The notes beneath the pieces were generated by a model, which had not been told where the DNA came from, searched no databases, and was given only the letters and a program-made list of their open reading frames with translations. From Paenibacillus azoreducens (GTDB lineage Bacteria > Bacillota > Bacilli > Paenibacillales > Paenibacillaceae), in the NCBI RefSeq assembly GCF_021654775.1, contig NZ_AP025343.1, forward strand, positions 1,827,501 to 1,891,500: DNA of 64,000 nucleotides, written 5' to 3'. The position numbers and the translations under genes are program-made. How positions within the stretch are numbered: the first letter of the stretch is position 1; the number at the start of each line of letters is the position of its first letter. This document shows, in pieces, positions 17,587 through 25,750 of this stretch.

Positions 17587-17960
17587 GTGACGAGCATGAA
17601 GCTGTCCTGGACGAGCGCGACGGATCACGCCGGTGTGACCGGCTACCGGATCTACGTCGATGGCAAGGAGTTCACGACGGTAAGCGGGAACGTGTATGGA
17701 ACAACCGTCAACGGTCTGACGGCTGATACCAAGTATGCGTTCAAGGTCACTGCTTATGACGCGGTAGGGAATGAAAGCGAGCCGATAAGCAAGCAACGAC
17801 AGCCCAATCTTCGAGTGGAGGCGGAGGTTCCTCAGGCAGCGGTTCTGGAGACAGTGGTTCCGAAGCAGGCCGCGTGTTACCCGGCAACGCCAATCTGAAA
17901 GACTTGCAGGTATGGGCCCCAAGCCATCCGAACCGGCCAAAAGAGTTCAATCTTCCGAAT
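17587..17960 (+). pseudogene. Decayed FN3 / cadherin-like beta-sandwich surface protein fragment
   Basis: One fibronectin type III domain is recognisable (MKLSWTSATDHAGVTGYRIY to AYDAVGNESEP). Directly after it the frame is shifted: one base appears missing in AGCAAGCAACG (about 17790). In the shifted frame the reading continues as TTAQSSSGGGGSSGSGSG, a linker, then GNANLKDLQV, the typical start of a cadherin-like beta-sandwich domain. Both ends of the parent protein are missing. It is a remnant of a larger secreted or S-layer protein, with no promoter or secretion signal. Confidence 0.7.
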
Positions 17961-17982
17961 CCCAAAGAACGCTGCCATCAAG

Positions 17983-18510
17983 TTACTCGCGTTCGGCTTG
18001 TTTCCGGTGTGCGATGCGGCTGCTTGCGGCTGCGGCGATCGCTCCGACGATATCGTCCAGGAAGGTATGGGTTTCACCGGTGCTTTTATCGTTCAAGCGT
18101 TCGAGGACGCCGGGTTTCAACTTGTCCACGTAACCATAATTGGTAAAACCGATGCTGCCGTAAACGTTCACGATGGAAAAAGCCAATATTTCGTCCACGC
18201 CGTACAGGCTTTCATCATTCACCAACATCTCCTGCAATGGCGAAATCAACTTGCCTTCCTCGGCAAGCACATCCAGCTGAATGCCGGTTAACACCGCATT
18301 TTGCACTTCGCGCTTGCTCAGCACCCTTTTAACATTTTCCATGCATTCTTCCATCGTCAGATTCGGGTAATATTTTCTCTGAAGAGTCATCACGAGCTCG
18401 GCGATTTCCTCCAGCTTCACGCCTCTTTTGGCGAGCCATTCCAGCGTAGCGTCGGCTACTTCTCGGCTGTTAAGGCTGTATGGCGCTTTTTCATTGTTAT
18501 GTTCACTCAT
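17983..18510 (-). CDS. Phosphatidylglycerophosphatase A family protein (YutG-like)
   Basis: A 175-residue protein matching the PgpA family as found in Bacillales (YutG-like). Conserved stretches are GVKLEEIAELV, LYGVDEILAFSIVNVYGSIG, LDDIVGAIAAAASSRI and the acidic residues around them. Enzymes of this family remove phosphate from phosphatidylglycerophosphate in phospholipid synthesis. Unlike Gram-negative PgpA it lacks clear membrane segments, so exact activity is not assured. GGAGGGATCAT precedes the ATG. It is divergent from gerM. Confidence 0.82.
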   Translation of the reverse strand: MSEHNNEKAPYSLNSREVADATLEWLAKRGVKLEEIAELVMTLQRKYYPNLTMEECMENVKRVLSKREVQNAVLTGIQLDVLAEEGKLISPLQEMLVNDESLYGVDEILAFSIVNVYGSIGFTNYGYVDKLKPGVLERLNDKSTGETHTFLDDIVGAIAAAASSRIAHRKQAERE

Positions 18511-18697
18511 ATGATCCCTCCGTTAACAAAGTTGGTATTTCAAATTGTACTTTTCTTCCATCATATTGTCCAGTTTCCCGCCAACAGACAGGGGGGACAG
18601 GCGCCGCTTTTCGTTTTTTTGGGACCGGCTGTTATTTTTTAAAGCGGGGGCTCGTATACATGGTAGTACAATCTGTACAAAATGATTAGGAGGAACC

Positions 18698-19789
18698 ATG
18701 CATATGACCAAAGTTAATAAAATTCGCGGCATTACTGCCGCCGGATTGTTGGCCGTTCCGGTTTTGCTCTCAGGCTGCAATTTGTTTGGCTCCCAATCTT
18801 CCATGGATATCGACAAGCCCCCGACCGAAATCGAACAGCAAATGCTGAACATGACGGAAGGACCGGTCTCAACCAATAAAGGCAATAAAGGAGATCAAAC
18901 GCAAAGCGGGCCCAAAACGACTGTTTATCTTATGAATGACAAAGGTTTATTGGCCCCCGTTTCACTTGGAATCCCCGAATCCAAAGACGAAGACGCCTTG
19001 AAGCAGGCACTGCAGGCTCTGGTATCCGGCGGGGAATACGCCAAATATTTACCGAAAGGGTTTGCCGGTATTTTGCCTGCTGGAACCGAGGTGCAACATG
19101 TGACGGTGGATCAGGATCAGAAGATGGCGGTCGTGGAATTCAACAGCGCATTCACCAAATATGACGCGCCGGATGAGCGCAAAATATTGGAAGCCGTCAT
19201 ATGGACGTTAACCGGGTTCCCCGGGGTGCAAAGCGTGCAGTTATGGGTCGATGGACAAAGACTGACGGAAATGCCGCAAAACGATACGCCGCTGAATCAC
19301 CCGCTCAGCCGCAGCTTCGGCATCAACCTAGAACAAGCGGATGGTGTCTCCTTGACGCATTCGACGCCGGTTACGGTTTATTTTGCAACAGTCACGCCGG
19401 ACGGAGCCTATTCGTATTATGTGCCCGTGACAAGGCTGGTACAGCCGGGGCAAAACAAATTAAAAGCAGCGCTTGACCAGTTGATCCGCGGGCCCCAGTC
19501 GAATGACGGCCTTGAGCAGGTGATGACGGATGGCACCGAGGTCCAATCGGTCAAACCGGAAAAAGACGGAACGGTTACCGTTGCGCTTAAAGACGACATG
19601 TTTGAACAAAATGACCCGATCCCGGACGAACTGCTGCAATCCGTCGTGCTGACCGTTGCCGAAAATAGCAATAATGCCAAGGTCAAAATCGATATGAACG
19701 GCCGGTCCAGCATTATGGGCATCAATGACCACCAGGATTACAGCAAGCCGGTATCCAAGCCCGATTATATTAATGAAATTCCATTGTAA
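18698..19789 (+). CDS. gerM: GerM-type spore lipoprotein (two GerMN domains)
   Basis: A 363-residue lipoprotein with lipobox LLSGC near residue 27 and two GerMN domains (about 75-200 and 220-345; both carry VYLM/VYFA and a VVEFN/VALKD core). In Bacillus GerM is needed for sporulation and germination. Length and position match: gerM is followed by rph and rdgB as in Bacillus. GGAGGAACC precedes ATG 18698; a second ATG lies two codons on. Confidence 0.9.
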   Translation: MHMTKVNKIRGITAAGLLAVPVLLSGCNLFGSQSSMDIDKPPTEIEQQMLNMTEGPVSTNKGNKGDQTQSGPKTTVYLMNDKGLLAPVSLGIPESKDEDALKQALQALVSGGEYAKYLPKGFAGILPAGTEVQHVTVDQDQKMAVVEFNSAFTKYDAPDERKILEAVIWTLTGFPGVQSVQLWVDGQRLTEMPQNDTPLNHPLSRSFGINLEQADGVSLTHSTPVTVYFATVTPDGAYSYYVPVTRLVQPGQNKLKAALDQLIRGPQSNDGLEQVMTDGTEVQSVKPEKDGTVTVALKDDMFEQNDPIPDELLQSVVLTVAENSNNAKVKIDMNGRSSIMGINDHQDYSKPVSKPDYINEIPL

Positions 19790-19876
19790 TCCGCGTTTTA
19801 ATGCGTGTTCAAAAAGGTCGGTTTTCAGCACCGAGAAGGATTGAATAAAGCTAGGGACGAAAGGAGCGGAGCTACA

Positions 19877-19974
19877 CGTTTTCGTAGAAAACGACTTCGA
19901 AAGCATCTGCTTGTAGTGGGTACGTGAGCACCTGAAATGTTTCCGAAGGAAACATACTTCGTAAGCATCTGCTT
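19877..19974. repeat. Two-unit repeat with compensating hairpins
   Basis: Unit 1 has hairpin CGTTTTC-GTA-GAAAACG (19877-19893) and unit 2 TGTTTCC-GAA-GGAAACA (19938-19954). Each is followed by a CTTCG stretch and AAGCATCTGCTT (19901-19912 and 19963-19974). The hairpin arms differ between units but remain paired. Confidence 0.6.
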
Positions 19975-20034
19975 AGGCCCGGCTGAATTCACCCGATTCG
20001 ATGCCGAGCCTGCTTTCTGATTCACTTCGTGTTA

Positions 20035-20147
20035 GATATAGAATATATTCGTTATCAGAGAAGCTGATAAAATTCTATATCGCAAGAAAACCCACAGCTA
20101 AAGGTGGTCTGTCTGCTGTGACAGTACGCCAATAGACGTTTTTCTTA
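20035..20147 (+). repeat. Structured intergenic element, copy 1
   Basis: Left arm GATATAGAAT (20035-20044) pairs with ATTCTATATC (20072-20081), with an inner hairpin TTATCAG/CTGATAA. The constant part follows: GCAAGAAAAC...GGTCTGTCTGC...AATAGACGTTTTTCTTA. Strand is given by the orientation of the constant part. Confidence 0.75.
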
Positions 20148-20148
20148 A

Positions 20149-20257
20149 GATATCAGAAAGTACACTTCAAAGGAATCTGCATCCTGATATCGCAAGAAAA
20201 ACTACAGCTAAAGGTGGTCTGTCTGCTGTGACAGTACGCCAATAGACGTTTTTCTTA
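20149..20257 (+). repeat. Structured intergenic element, copy 2
   Basis: Arms GATATCAG (20149-20156) and CTGATATC (20184-20191), then the constant part beginning GCAAGAAAAAC and ending GTTTTTCTTA, whose ends AAGAAAAAC/GTTTTTCTT pair. It is head-to-tail with copy 1. Confidence 0.8.
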
Positions 20258-20412
20258 TCAAAAGCGGACTTTTTGAACTACCTCTTACAGGTGCTTTTGT
20301 GCCGACACTTTGTTAAAATAAAAGTTGCTTAAATATGGAATGGGCCGAAAAAGACGAAGCGGATTTCGTCCATTCGTATTCAGAGGATGCGTATAAGTAG
20401 GAGGCAGAAAAG

Positions 20413-21171
20413 ATGAGATCTAACGGACGTAGCAGCGATCAGCTCAGGCCGATGAATTTATCAGTGAATGTAAACAAATATGCGGAAGGTTCCGTGTTCA
20501 TTGAAATGGGAGATACGAAGGTATTATGCATGGCGACGGTGGAAGAAAAGGTTCCCCCATTTTTGAAAGGACAGGGAAAAGGCTGGGTAACGGCTGAATA
20601 TTCCATGCTTCCAAGGGCGACGCAATCACGTAATCAGCGGGAAAGCGCGCGGGGCAAGCTCAGCGGCCGAACGATGGAAATTCAGCGGTTGATCGGCAGA
20701 GCGCTGCGCTCCGTCGTTGATCTTCGGGCACTTGGCGAACGTACGATTACGCTCGACTGCGATGTGATTCAGGCGGATGGAGGAACGCGGACAACTTCGA
20801 TTACAGGCTCTTTTGTTGCCCTCGCCATCGCTGTAAACAAAATCGCAGAACAGCATAAGCTGCCGGTCTTTCCGATTACGGACTACCTGGCTTCGGTCAG
20901 CGTAGGCGTCGTAAACGGCGAACCGGTGCTGGATCTGAATTATGAAGAGGATTCAAGCGCGAAGGTCGATATGAATCTGGTGATGACAGGCAGCGGCACC
21001 TTTGTCGAACTGCAAGGAACCGGCGAAGAAAGCCCATTCTCCCGCCAGGAGCTGAATCAGCTCTTGGAGCTTGGGGAGAAAGGAATTTTGCAGCTGATCG
21101 AGAAACAAAAAGAAGTGCTTGGACCGATTGCCCTGATGATTGGCTCCGGCCAGACGGGAAGAGAGGTCTAG
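20413..21171 (+). CDS. rph: Ribonuclease PH
   Basis: Phosphorolytic 3'-5' exoribonuclease that trims tRNA 3' ends, 252 residues, the usual length. Conserved stretches are [43 protein letters not shown] and [19 protein letters not shown] with the phosphate-binding and metal residues. GAGGCAGAAAAG precedes the ATG. It is followed after 2 bp by rdgB, forming the conserved Bacillales pair. Confidence 0.95.
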   Translation: MRSNGRSSDQLRPMNLSVNVNKYAEGSVFIEMGDTKVLCMATVEEKVPPFLKGQGKGWVTAEYSMLPRATQSRNQRESARGKLSGRTMEIQRLIGRALRSVVDLRALGERTITLDCDVIQADGGTRTTSITGSFVALAIAVNKIAEQHKLPVFPITDYLASVSVGVVNGEPVLDLNYEEDSSAKVDMNLVMTGSGTFVELQGTGEESPFSRQELNQLLELGEKGILQLIEKQKEVLGPIALMIGSGQTGREV

Positions 21172-21173
21172 GC

Positions 21174-21809
21174 ATGATTCTGGATAGCGATTTGATCATT
21201 GTAGCGACCCGGAATCCGGGGAAAGTGAAGGAATTCGAGCATGCTTTTGCTGAGCTTGGCAAACAAGTGAAAAGCATGTTTGATTATCCCGGGCTGCCGG
21301 ATGTCGTGGAAGACGGGGATACCTTTGCCGCCAATGCGCTGAAAAAAGCCAAAACGGTCGGAGATGCCCTGGGCCTGCCGGTACTGGCGGATGATTCCGG
21401 TTTATGCGTGGATGAGCTGGATGGCCGTCCGGGAGTCTATTCGGCGCGTTTTGCCGGGGAGCATGCAGCGGACCAGGATAATAACGAGAAGCTGCTGCGC
21501 ATGCTGGAGGATAAAAAAATGGGTGAGGATACGCAGCAGCCGCTGCTCAGCACGGCGCGTTTTGTATGCACATTGGTGCTGTACAACCCGGCTGCCGGCT
21601 CATCTCTCGAAGCAACCGGCGAGGTGGAGGGTTGGATTACGAGCGAGCCGGCAGGCTGCGGCGGATTTGGTTATGACCCGCTTTTTTATCTGCCTGATTA
21701 CGAAAAAACGATGGCGGAACTTTCGCTGGAAGAGAAGCAGGCCATCAGCCACCGGGGCAAGGCCCTGCGCAACCTGATTGGTTTGCTTAAACAGGAAGCT
21801 GTGATGTAG
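21174..21809 (+). CDS. rdgB: XTP/dITP diphosphatase (RdgB/HAM1 family)
   Basis: House-cleaning nucleotide pyrophosphatase that hydrolyses non-canonical purine triphosphates. It has 211 residues with the signature start IIVATRNPGKVKEFE, then PVLADDSGLCVDELDGRPGVYSARFAG, GFGYDPLFY and ISHRGKAL. It begins 2 bp after the rph stop, so it is co-transcribed. An insertion rich in charged residues (EDKKMGEDTQQP) lies mid-protein. Confidence 0.95.
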   Translation: MILDSDLIIVATRNPGKVKEFEHAFAELGKQVKSMFDYPGLPDVVEDGDTFAANALKKAKTVGDALGLPVLADDSGLCVDELDGRPGVYSARFAGEHAADQDNNEKLLRMLEDKKMGEDTQQPLLSTARFVCTLVLYNPAAGSSLEATGEVEGWITSEPAGCGGFGYDPLFYLPDYEKTMAELSLEEKQAISHRGKALRNLIGLLKQEAVM

Positions 21810-22270
21810 AACGGTTAACGTTTTTAAAGCTTTTTGACTGTCCGCGGCGGCTTGGGTTCCAGGCTGCCGTGTTTTTGGAGGACGTCGGGAAACGGTGAAT
21901 TCGGACATATCGACTGCGTTGGGATCGCATGAATAGATCGCACACTAAACTCTAACGGACATAGCGGCCGCTATGAAGGGCAATTTTGACTATTATGATT
22001 TCTAACGGACACAGATGCAGCTATTTGGTGGAAAAGCATACTTTTGCCCGTGTTTCGGAGCAGTTAAGCGCTGTGGTGTCCGTTAGAATTCCAAAAGGGC
22101 TGTTTTTAGCGGATTAGCGTCCGTAGTGTCCGTTAGAATAACGTTGAGGCTTGCGAATATTCGCACATTGCTTAGCAGGACCAGCACGATGGAAATCAGC
22201 ATAACGTTATGCATCAATCTGAATTCTCGTACATATTGAAGCATTTTTGAAGAATCGGGGGAGCTAAGTT
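21810..22270. other. Gap between rdgB and ASCH gene
   Basis: About 460 bp, mostly filled by the dyad element at 21952-22136. Nothing else recognisable is present apart from the ASCH ribosome site GGGGGAGC. Confidence 0.6.
21952..22136. repeat. Four-word dyad element, CTAACGGACA type
   Basis: CTAACGGACA occurs at 21952-21961 and 22002-22011. Its reverse complement TGTCCGTTAG occurs at 22077-22086 and 22127-22136. Steps are 50, 75 and 50 nt, and both pairs share the dyad centre 22044. It is homologous to 56009-56193 and has the same geometry as 40254-40438. Confidence 0.9.
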
Positions 22271-22723
22271 ATGAATGAAGCGGCACAAACATATTGGAAT
22301 GAATTTTGGGAGCGGCAGGGACGGGACAAGCCTGAATCGGTAAGCGCTTGGCCATTCGGAGCAGCACCGGATCATTTGGCGCAATTGGTCATCGACGGCA
22401 TCAAAACGGCAACTTGTTCGTCTTTGATCAGTTATGAAATCGAAAATGAACCTATTCCTTCAGCCGGCGATTACAGCATTATATTAAACAGCCAGGATAT
22501 GCCCGTAGCTATTATCCAAACTACCGAAGTCAATATTATGCCTATGAACGAAGTTTCCGAGGATTTCGCCAGCGCCGAAGGGGAAGGGGACAGAAGCTAC
22601 CGGTATTGGAGAGAAGTTCACGAAGCATATTTTAAAAATGAGTTAAGCAGGTTCGGGCTTGAATTTTCGGATGATATTTCTTTAATATGTGAACGATTTC
22701 GATTGGTAGATGTCAAAAAATGA
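22271..22723 (+). CDS. ASCH domain protein
   Basis: A 150-residue cytoplasmic protein with an ASCH fold (RNA-binding, related to PUA): FGAAPDHLAQLVIDGIKTAT, SAGDYSIILNSQDMPVAIIQ, then SEDFASAEGEGDRSYRYWRE. This is typical of the YqfB/Pthip-like ASCH branch, thought to act on or bind nucleic acids or modified nucleosides. GGGGGAGC precedes the ATG. It is a single gene with its own terminator. Confidence 0.85.
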   Translation: MNEAAQTYWNEFWERQGRDKPESVSAWPFGAAPDHLAQLVIDGIKTATCSSLISYEIENEPIPSAGDYSIILNSQDMPVAIIQTTEVNIMPMNEVSEDFASAEGEGDRSYRYWREVHEAYFKNELSRFGLEFSDDISLICERFRLVDVKK

Positions 22724-22746
22724 TTTGCCCTCTGGGCAAGCGGTTG

Positions 22747-22773
22747 AAAAAGCAGCTTTTTGCTGCTTTTTTT
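22747..22773 (+). terminator. Terminator of ASCH gene
   Basis: AAAAAGCAGC (22747-22756) and GCTGCTTTTTTT (22762-22773). Confidence 0.85.
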
Positions 22774-22776
22774 GAA

Positions 22777-22885
22777 GATATCAGAATGTATAACTTCGGG
22801 GGGAACGCATCCTGATATCGCAAGAAAAACTTCTGCTAAAAGCGGTCTGTCTTCTTAGAAAGTACGTCGATAGACGTTTTTCTTA
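22777..22885 (+). repeat. Structured intergenic element, copy 3
   Basis: Arms GATATCAG (22777-22784) and CTGATATC (22812-22819), then AAGAAAAAC...GTTTTTCTT. It contains the inner hairpins CTGCTAAAAGCGG and ACGTC-GATA-GACGT. It lies just after the ASCH terminator. Confidence 0.8.
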
Positions 22886-22896
22886 TCAAGTTTTTC

Positions 22897-23021
22897 GGGG
22901 TCCCCGCAAAGTATCTGGAATAAGCATCGAAGCGAAGGCTCCACTTTGTGGGGTTATTTTGTTGGGGTCCCCGCAAAGTAATTGGAATAAGCATCGAAGC
23001 ATGGGCTCCACTTTGTGGGGG
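22897..23021. repeat. GGGGTCCCCGCAAAGT palindromic element, two copies
   Basis: Two direct copies (22897-22953 and 22964-23021) of GGGGTCCCCGCAAAGT, a spacer with GGAATAAGCATCGAAGC, and CCACTTTGTGGGG. The ends CCCCGCAAAGT and ACTTTGTGGGG pair. It directly follows structured element copy 3. Confidence 0.8.
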
Positions 23022-23125
23022 AAGTTTGTGGGGGAAGTTTGTTGCTATAGCCCACTGCTTGCTCCCGTTTTTTGGTATGATGGGGGAGACTTAAGTTTCA
23101 ACATTTACCGATTGGAGTGAAAGGA

Positions 23126-23995
23126 ATGTCAGCAGAGAAGCCGGAAATGGACTTACGGTGCATGTCCTATAACATCAAAAATGCATATGATATGGATGGT
23201 GAGAACGGCTGGATCGGCCGCAAGGAGCTGGTGGCGGGGGTTATCCGTTTTCATCGGCCGGACCTTGTCGGCATGCAGGAAGTGCTTTATAACCAACTCG
23301 AGGATCTGCAGCAGCAGCTGCCTGAATACGGCTGGATTGGTGTCGGAAGAGAAGACGGAGACAAGGATGGGGAATTTTCCTGTATATTTTACCGCAAAAG
23401 CCGGCTGAAACCGCTGCGCCAAAATACCTTCTGGCTCTCGGAAAGTCCGGAAGAACCGGGGTCGCTTGGCTGGGACGCCGCCTGCAGACGCGTAGTGACA
23501 TGGGCGGAGTTTGAAGATACATATACGGGCCAAAATTTCCTGCATTTTAACACCCATTTCGATCATGTGGGGCAAATTGCAGTCGAGCAAAGCGCCCATC
23601 TGATCCTGGAGCGGATCGGGGAGCTTGCGGCAGGCATCCCGGCTCTGCTGACAGGCGATTTCAACGTGACCGAGGATTCCGTCCCATACCGTGTCATCAC
23701 CCGGCAGAATGGATCGGGTCCGGCTTTGCTGCGCGATGCAAGCAAGGTTGCGGATTATAAACATTTCGGTCCGCCGTTTTCTTTCCAGGGTTTTGATTCG
23801 CGCGAGATTGCGGCACGGATGTTTCCGGCATTTTTGGAGCGGCAGGAAAAACATGAAATCGAGTTTGAGAAACCGATTGATTTTATTTTCGTTACGAAGC
23901 AGGTACATGTGCTGAACCACGGATTTATTGCGGATCACCGCGAGGGCAAAATGCCTTCCGACCATTATCCGGTGGTGGCGGATCTGGTCATCTAA
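23126..23995 (+). CDS. Endonuclease/exonuclease/phosphatase family protein
   Basis: A 289-residue metal-dependent phosphodiesterase-fold protein without a signal peptide. Catalytic motifs are visible: N in MSYNIKNAYD, E in VGMQEVLYNQ, HFNTHFDHVG, LTGDFNVTED, and the terminal SDHYPVVADL. Family members cut nucleic acids, phospholipids or phosphoinositides, and the substrate cannot be told. ATG 23126 was preferred over GTG 23117 because GGAGTGA lies at the right distance. Confidence 0.88.
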   Translation: MSAEKPEMDLRCMSYNIKNAYDMDGENGWIGRKELVAGVIRFHRPDLVGMQEVLYNQLEDLQQQLPEYGWIGVGREDGDKDGEFSCIFYRKSRLKPLRQNTFWLSESPEEPGSLGWDAACRRVVTWAEFEDTYTGQNFLHFNTHFDHVGQIAVEQSAHLILERIGELAAGIPALLTGDFNVTEDSVPYRVITRQNGSGPALLRDASKVADYKHFGPPFSFQGFDSREIAARMFPAFLERQEKHEIEFEKPIDFIFVTKQVHVLNHGFIADHREGKMPSDHYPVVADLVI

Positions 23996-24006
23996 AGCCA
24001 GCGGGC

Positions 24007-24082
24007 AAAAGACGTGCTGTTAGGCGCGATCAAGAAAATGGCTGTCATTATTTTCTTGGTCGCGCCCACAGCACGTCTTTTT
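24007..24082 (+). terminator. Long terminator with 38-nt repeat tip
   Basis: Outer stem AAAAGACGTGCTGT (24007-24020) and ACAGCACGTCTTTTT (24068-24082). The inner part 24026-24063 is the 38-nt hairpin shared with 8552-8589. Confidence 0.8.
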
Positions 24083-24174
24083 ATTATGGACTTTTCTGGA
24101 GTAAAACGCTTTCTAGACGGTGGAAGGCTGAATATCCTATAATTAGGGACATGTCTTTGGAAGGAGGAGAACTC

Positions 24175-25734
24175 ATGGGGGAATTATGCAAAGTTCTTGT
24201 CGTTGACGATGAGCTTCTGGTCCGGCAGGGCATCAAACATTTATTAGACTGGGAGCGCGACGGCTTTCAGATTATAGGAGAGGCCGGAAACGGCAAGGAG
24301 GCCATGGAATTGATCCGCGAACTTCAGCCTCATATCGTGCTTACGGATATCGTGATGCCATTGATGGACGGGGAGGAACTGACAAAACTGATTAAACATA
24401 ACTGGCCGGAGATTGAGATCATTGTGCTCAGCAGCTTCAGCGAATTCGATTATGTGCGTTCCACGTTTCAAAGCGGCGTTTCGGATTATATATTAAAGCC
24501 CCATCTGGACACCGATATGCTGCTCCAAGTGCTCCGTAAGACAGCGGAAAAAATACCGTCGCTGAGAAATGCCGGCAGAGACGCGGATTATCATATGACT
24601 ATCAATCAAGTATTGGAGAAACTGCTGTCCCGCTACGAAACAGAGGTTGAACCGTCTTTGATCCGGGATTGGTTTCCGAATTCTTGCTTCTGTTTGCTTG
24701 GCATGGAAGAAGATGATGAAGCTGCCGCAGGAAAACAAGACTACCCGCTGATGGAGTCCTTGAACGCGCTGCTGCCTGGAATGAAAGCCGTTCATATCAA
24801 CGGGCATGCCATTCCCGGGCGGCCAGGGATGAATCTGTACCTGCTAAACATAAGCAGGGAAGATTGCGATCATCTGCGGGATAGGCTAAAAATACTTTCT
24901 CCCGTTTCGCAAACCGGGCATGACAGAATCGTTTGGATGCTGGGCAGCCCTTTTCAATCCTTGAATCAGATGAGAGAGAACTATGAAAAAACTTTTCTCA
25001 AGCTGCTGGAGTACCGCTTTTTCCTGCCTAAGGATATCTCTTTAACGAGAGCCGAGCTGCCGGAACCGACGGCTCAGACTTCAGCCTTTCCGCTGCAGGA
25101 TTTTATGGAGCGGATTCGCAGGCTGGAATTGGAAGAAGCCTTCCGTGAACTGCAGGAGTACGTCGATTTGCAAAAACGTTCCTATACCTCCGATGTGTTT
25201 GAGTTCAAATCTTTCATCGGCAACATGATCTTTAATGTCATCCACCTGCTTGGCAGTATGAACTATAATATGAAGCCACTGGATGAAGCCAAATACGCAT
25301 TTTTTAAAACCATCGACGAAGCGCGGCATGTTACGGACATAGAGCTGGTAATTAAGCATTTCCAGATGCAGGTGTCAGAGCAGGTATTTTCGAGCTCCGC
25401 CCCCTCTTCATCTAATCCAAGCATGAAGCTGCTGCTGGACTATATCGAACAGCACTACATGGAGCCGATTAGCTTAACCGGCATGGCGGAACATTTTCAC
25501 TTTAATCCCTCTTATTTGTCCAGCTACTTTGCGGCCCATTACCATGAAGGTTTCAAGGAGCATTTGAACCGCGTCCGCATCAACAAAGCCGCTGATTTGC
25601 TGCGCTTCAGCGACACGCCGATTTCGGAAATCGGCAGCAGGGTCGGGTATGGGGATCATAGTTATTTTTGCAAGGTATTCAAAAAAAGCATGGGATTGTC
25701 GCCGACCCAGTATAGAAGACATCACCAGGCATAG
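24175..25734 (+). CDS. YesN-type response regulator with AraC DNA-binding domain
   Basis: A 519-residue regulator. An N-terminal receiver (residues 5-120, phosphoacceptor D58 in VLTDIVMPLMDG, Lys in ILKPHL) is followed by a long linker and a C-terminal AraC-type double helix-turn-helix (from LLLDYIEQHYMEPISLTGMA to YFCKVFKKSMGLSPTQYRR). ATG 24175 was chosen for GGAAGGAGGAGAACTC. It is followed by the cognate kinase and then a sugar importer and beta-galactosidase. It is the probable activator of that operon (family context). Confidence 0.92.
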   Translation: MGELCKVLVVDDELLVRQGIKHLLDWERDGFQIIGEAGNGKEAMELIRELQPHIVLTDIVMPLMDGEELTKLIKHNWPEIEIIVLSSFSEFDYVRSTFQSGVSDYILKPHLDTDMLLQVLRKTAEKIPSLRNAGRDADYHMTINQVLEKLLSRYETEVEPSLIRDWFPNSCFCLLGMEEDDEAAAGKQDYPLMESLNALLPGMKAVHINGHAIPGRPGMNLYLLNISREDCDHLRDRLKILSPVSQTGHDRIVWMLGSPFQSLNQMRENYEKTFLKLLEYRFFLPKDISLTRAELPEPTAQTSAFPLQDFMERIRRLELEEAFRELQEYVDLQKRSYTSDVFEFKSFIGNMIFNVIHLLGSMNYNMKPLDEAKYAFFKTIDEARHVTDIELVIKHFQMQVSEQVFSSSAPSSSNPSMKLLLDYIEQHYMEPISLTGMAEHFHFNPSYLSSYFAAHYHEGFKEHLNRVRINKAADLLRFSDTPISEIGSRVGYGDHSYFCKVFKKSMGLSPTQYRRHHQA

Positions 25735-25750
25735 GGGAGCGTTGAGAGCG

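Larger units (their letters stand above)
19790..20412. other. Repeat-filled gap between gerM and rph
   Basis: About 620 bp without a gene. It holds a two-unit hairpin repeat (19877-19974) and two tandem copies of the structured element (20035-20147 and 20149-20257). The last 150 bp should contain the rph promoter. Confidence 0.7.
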
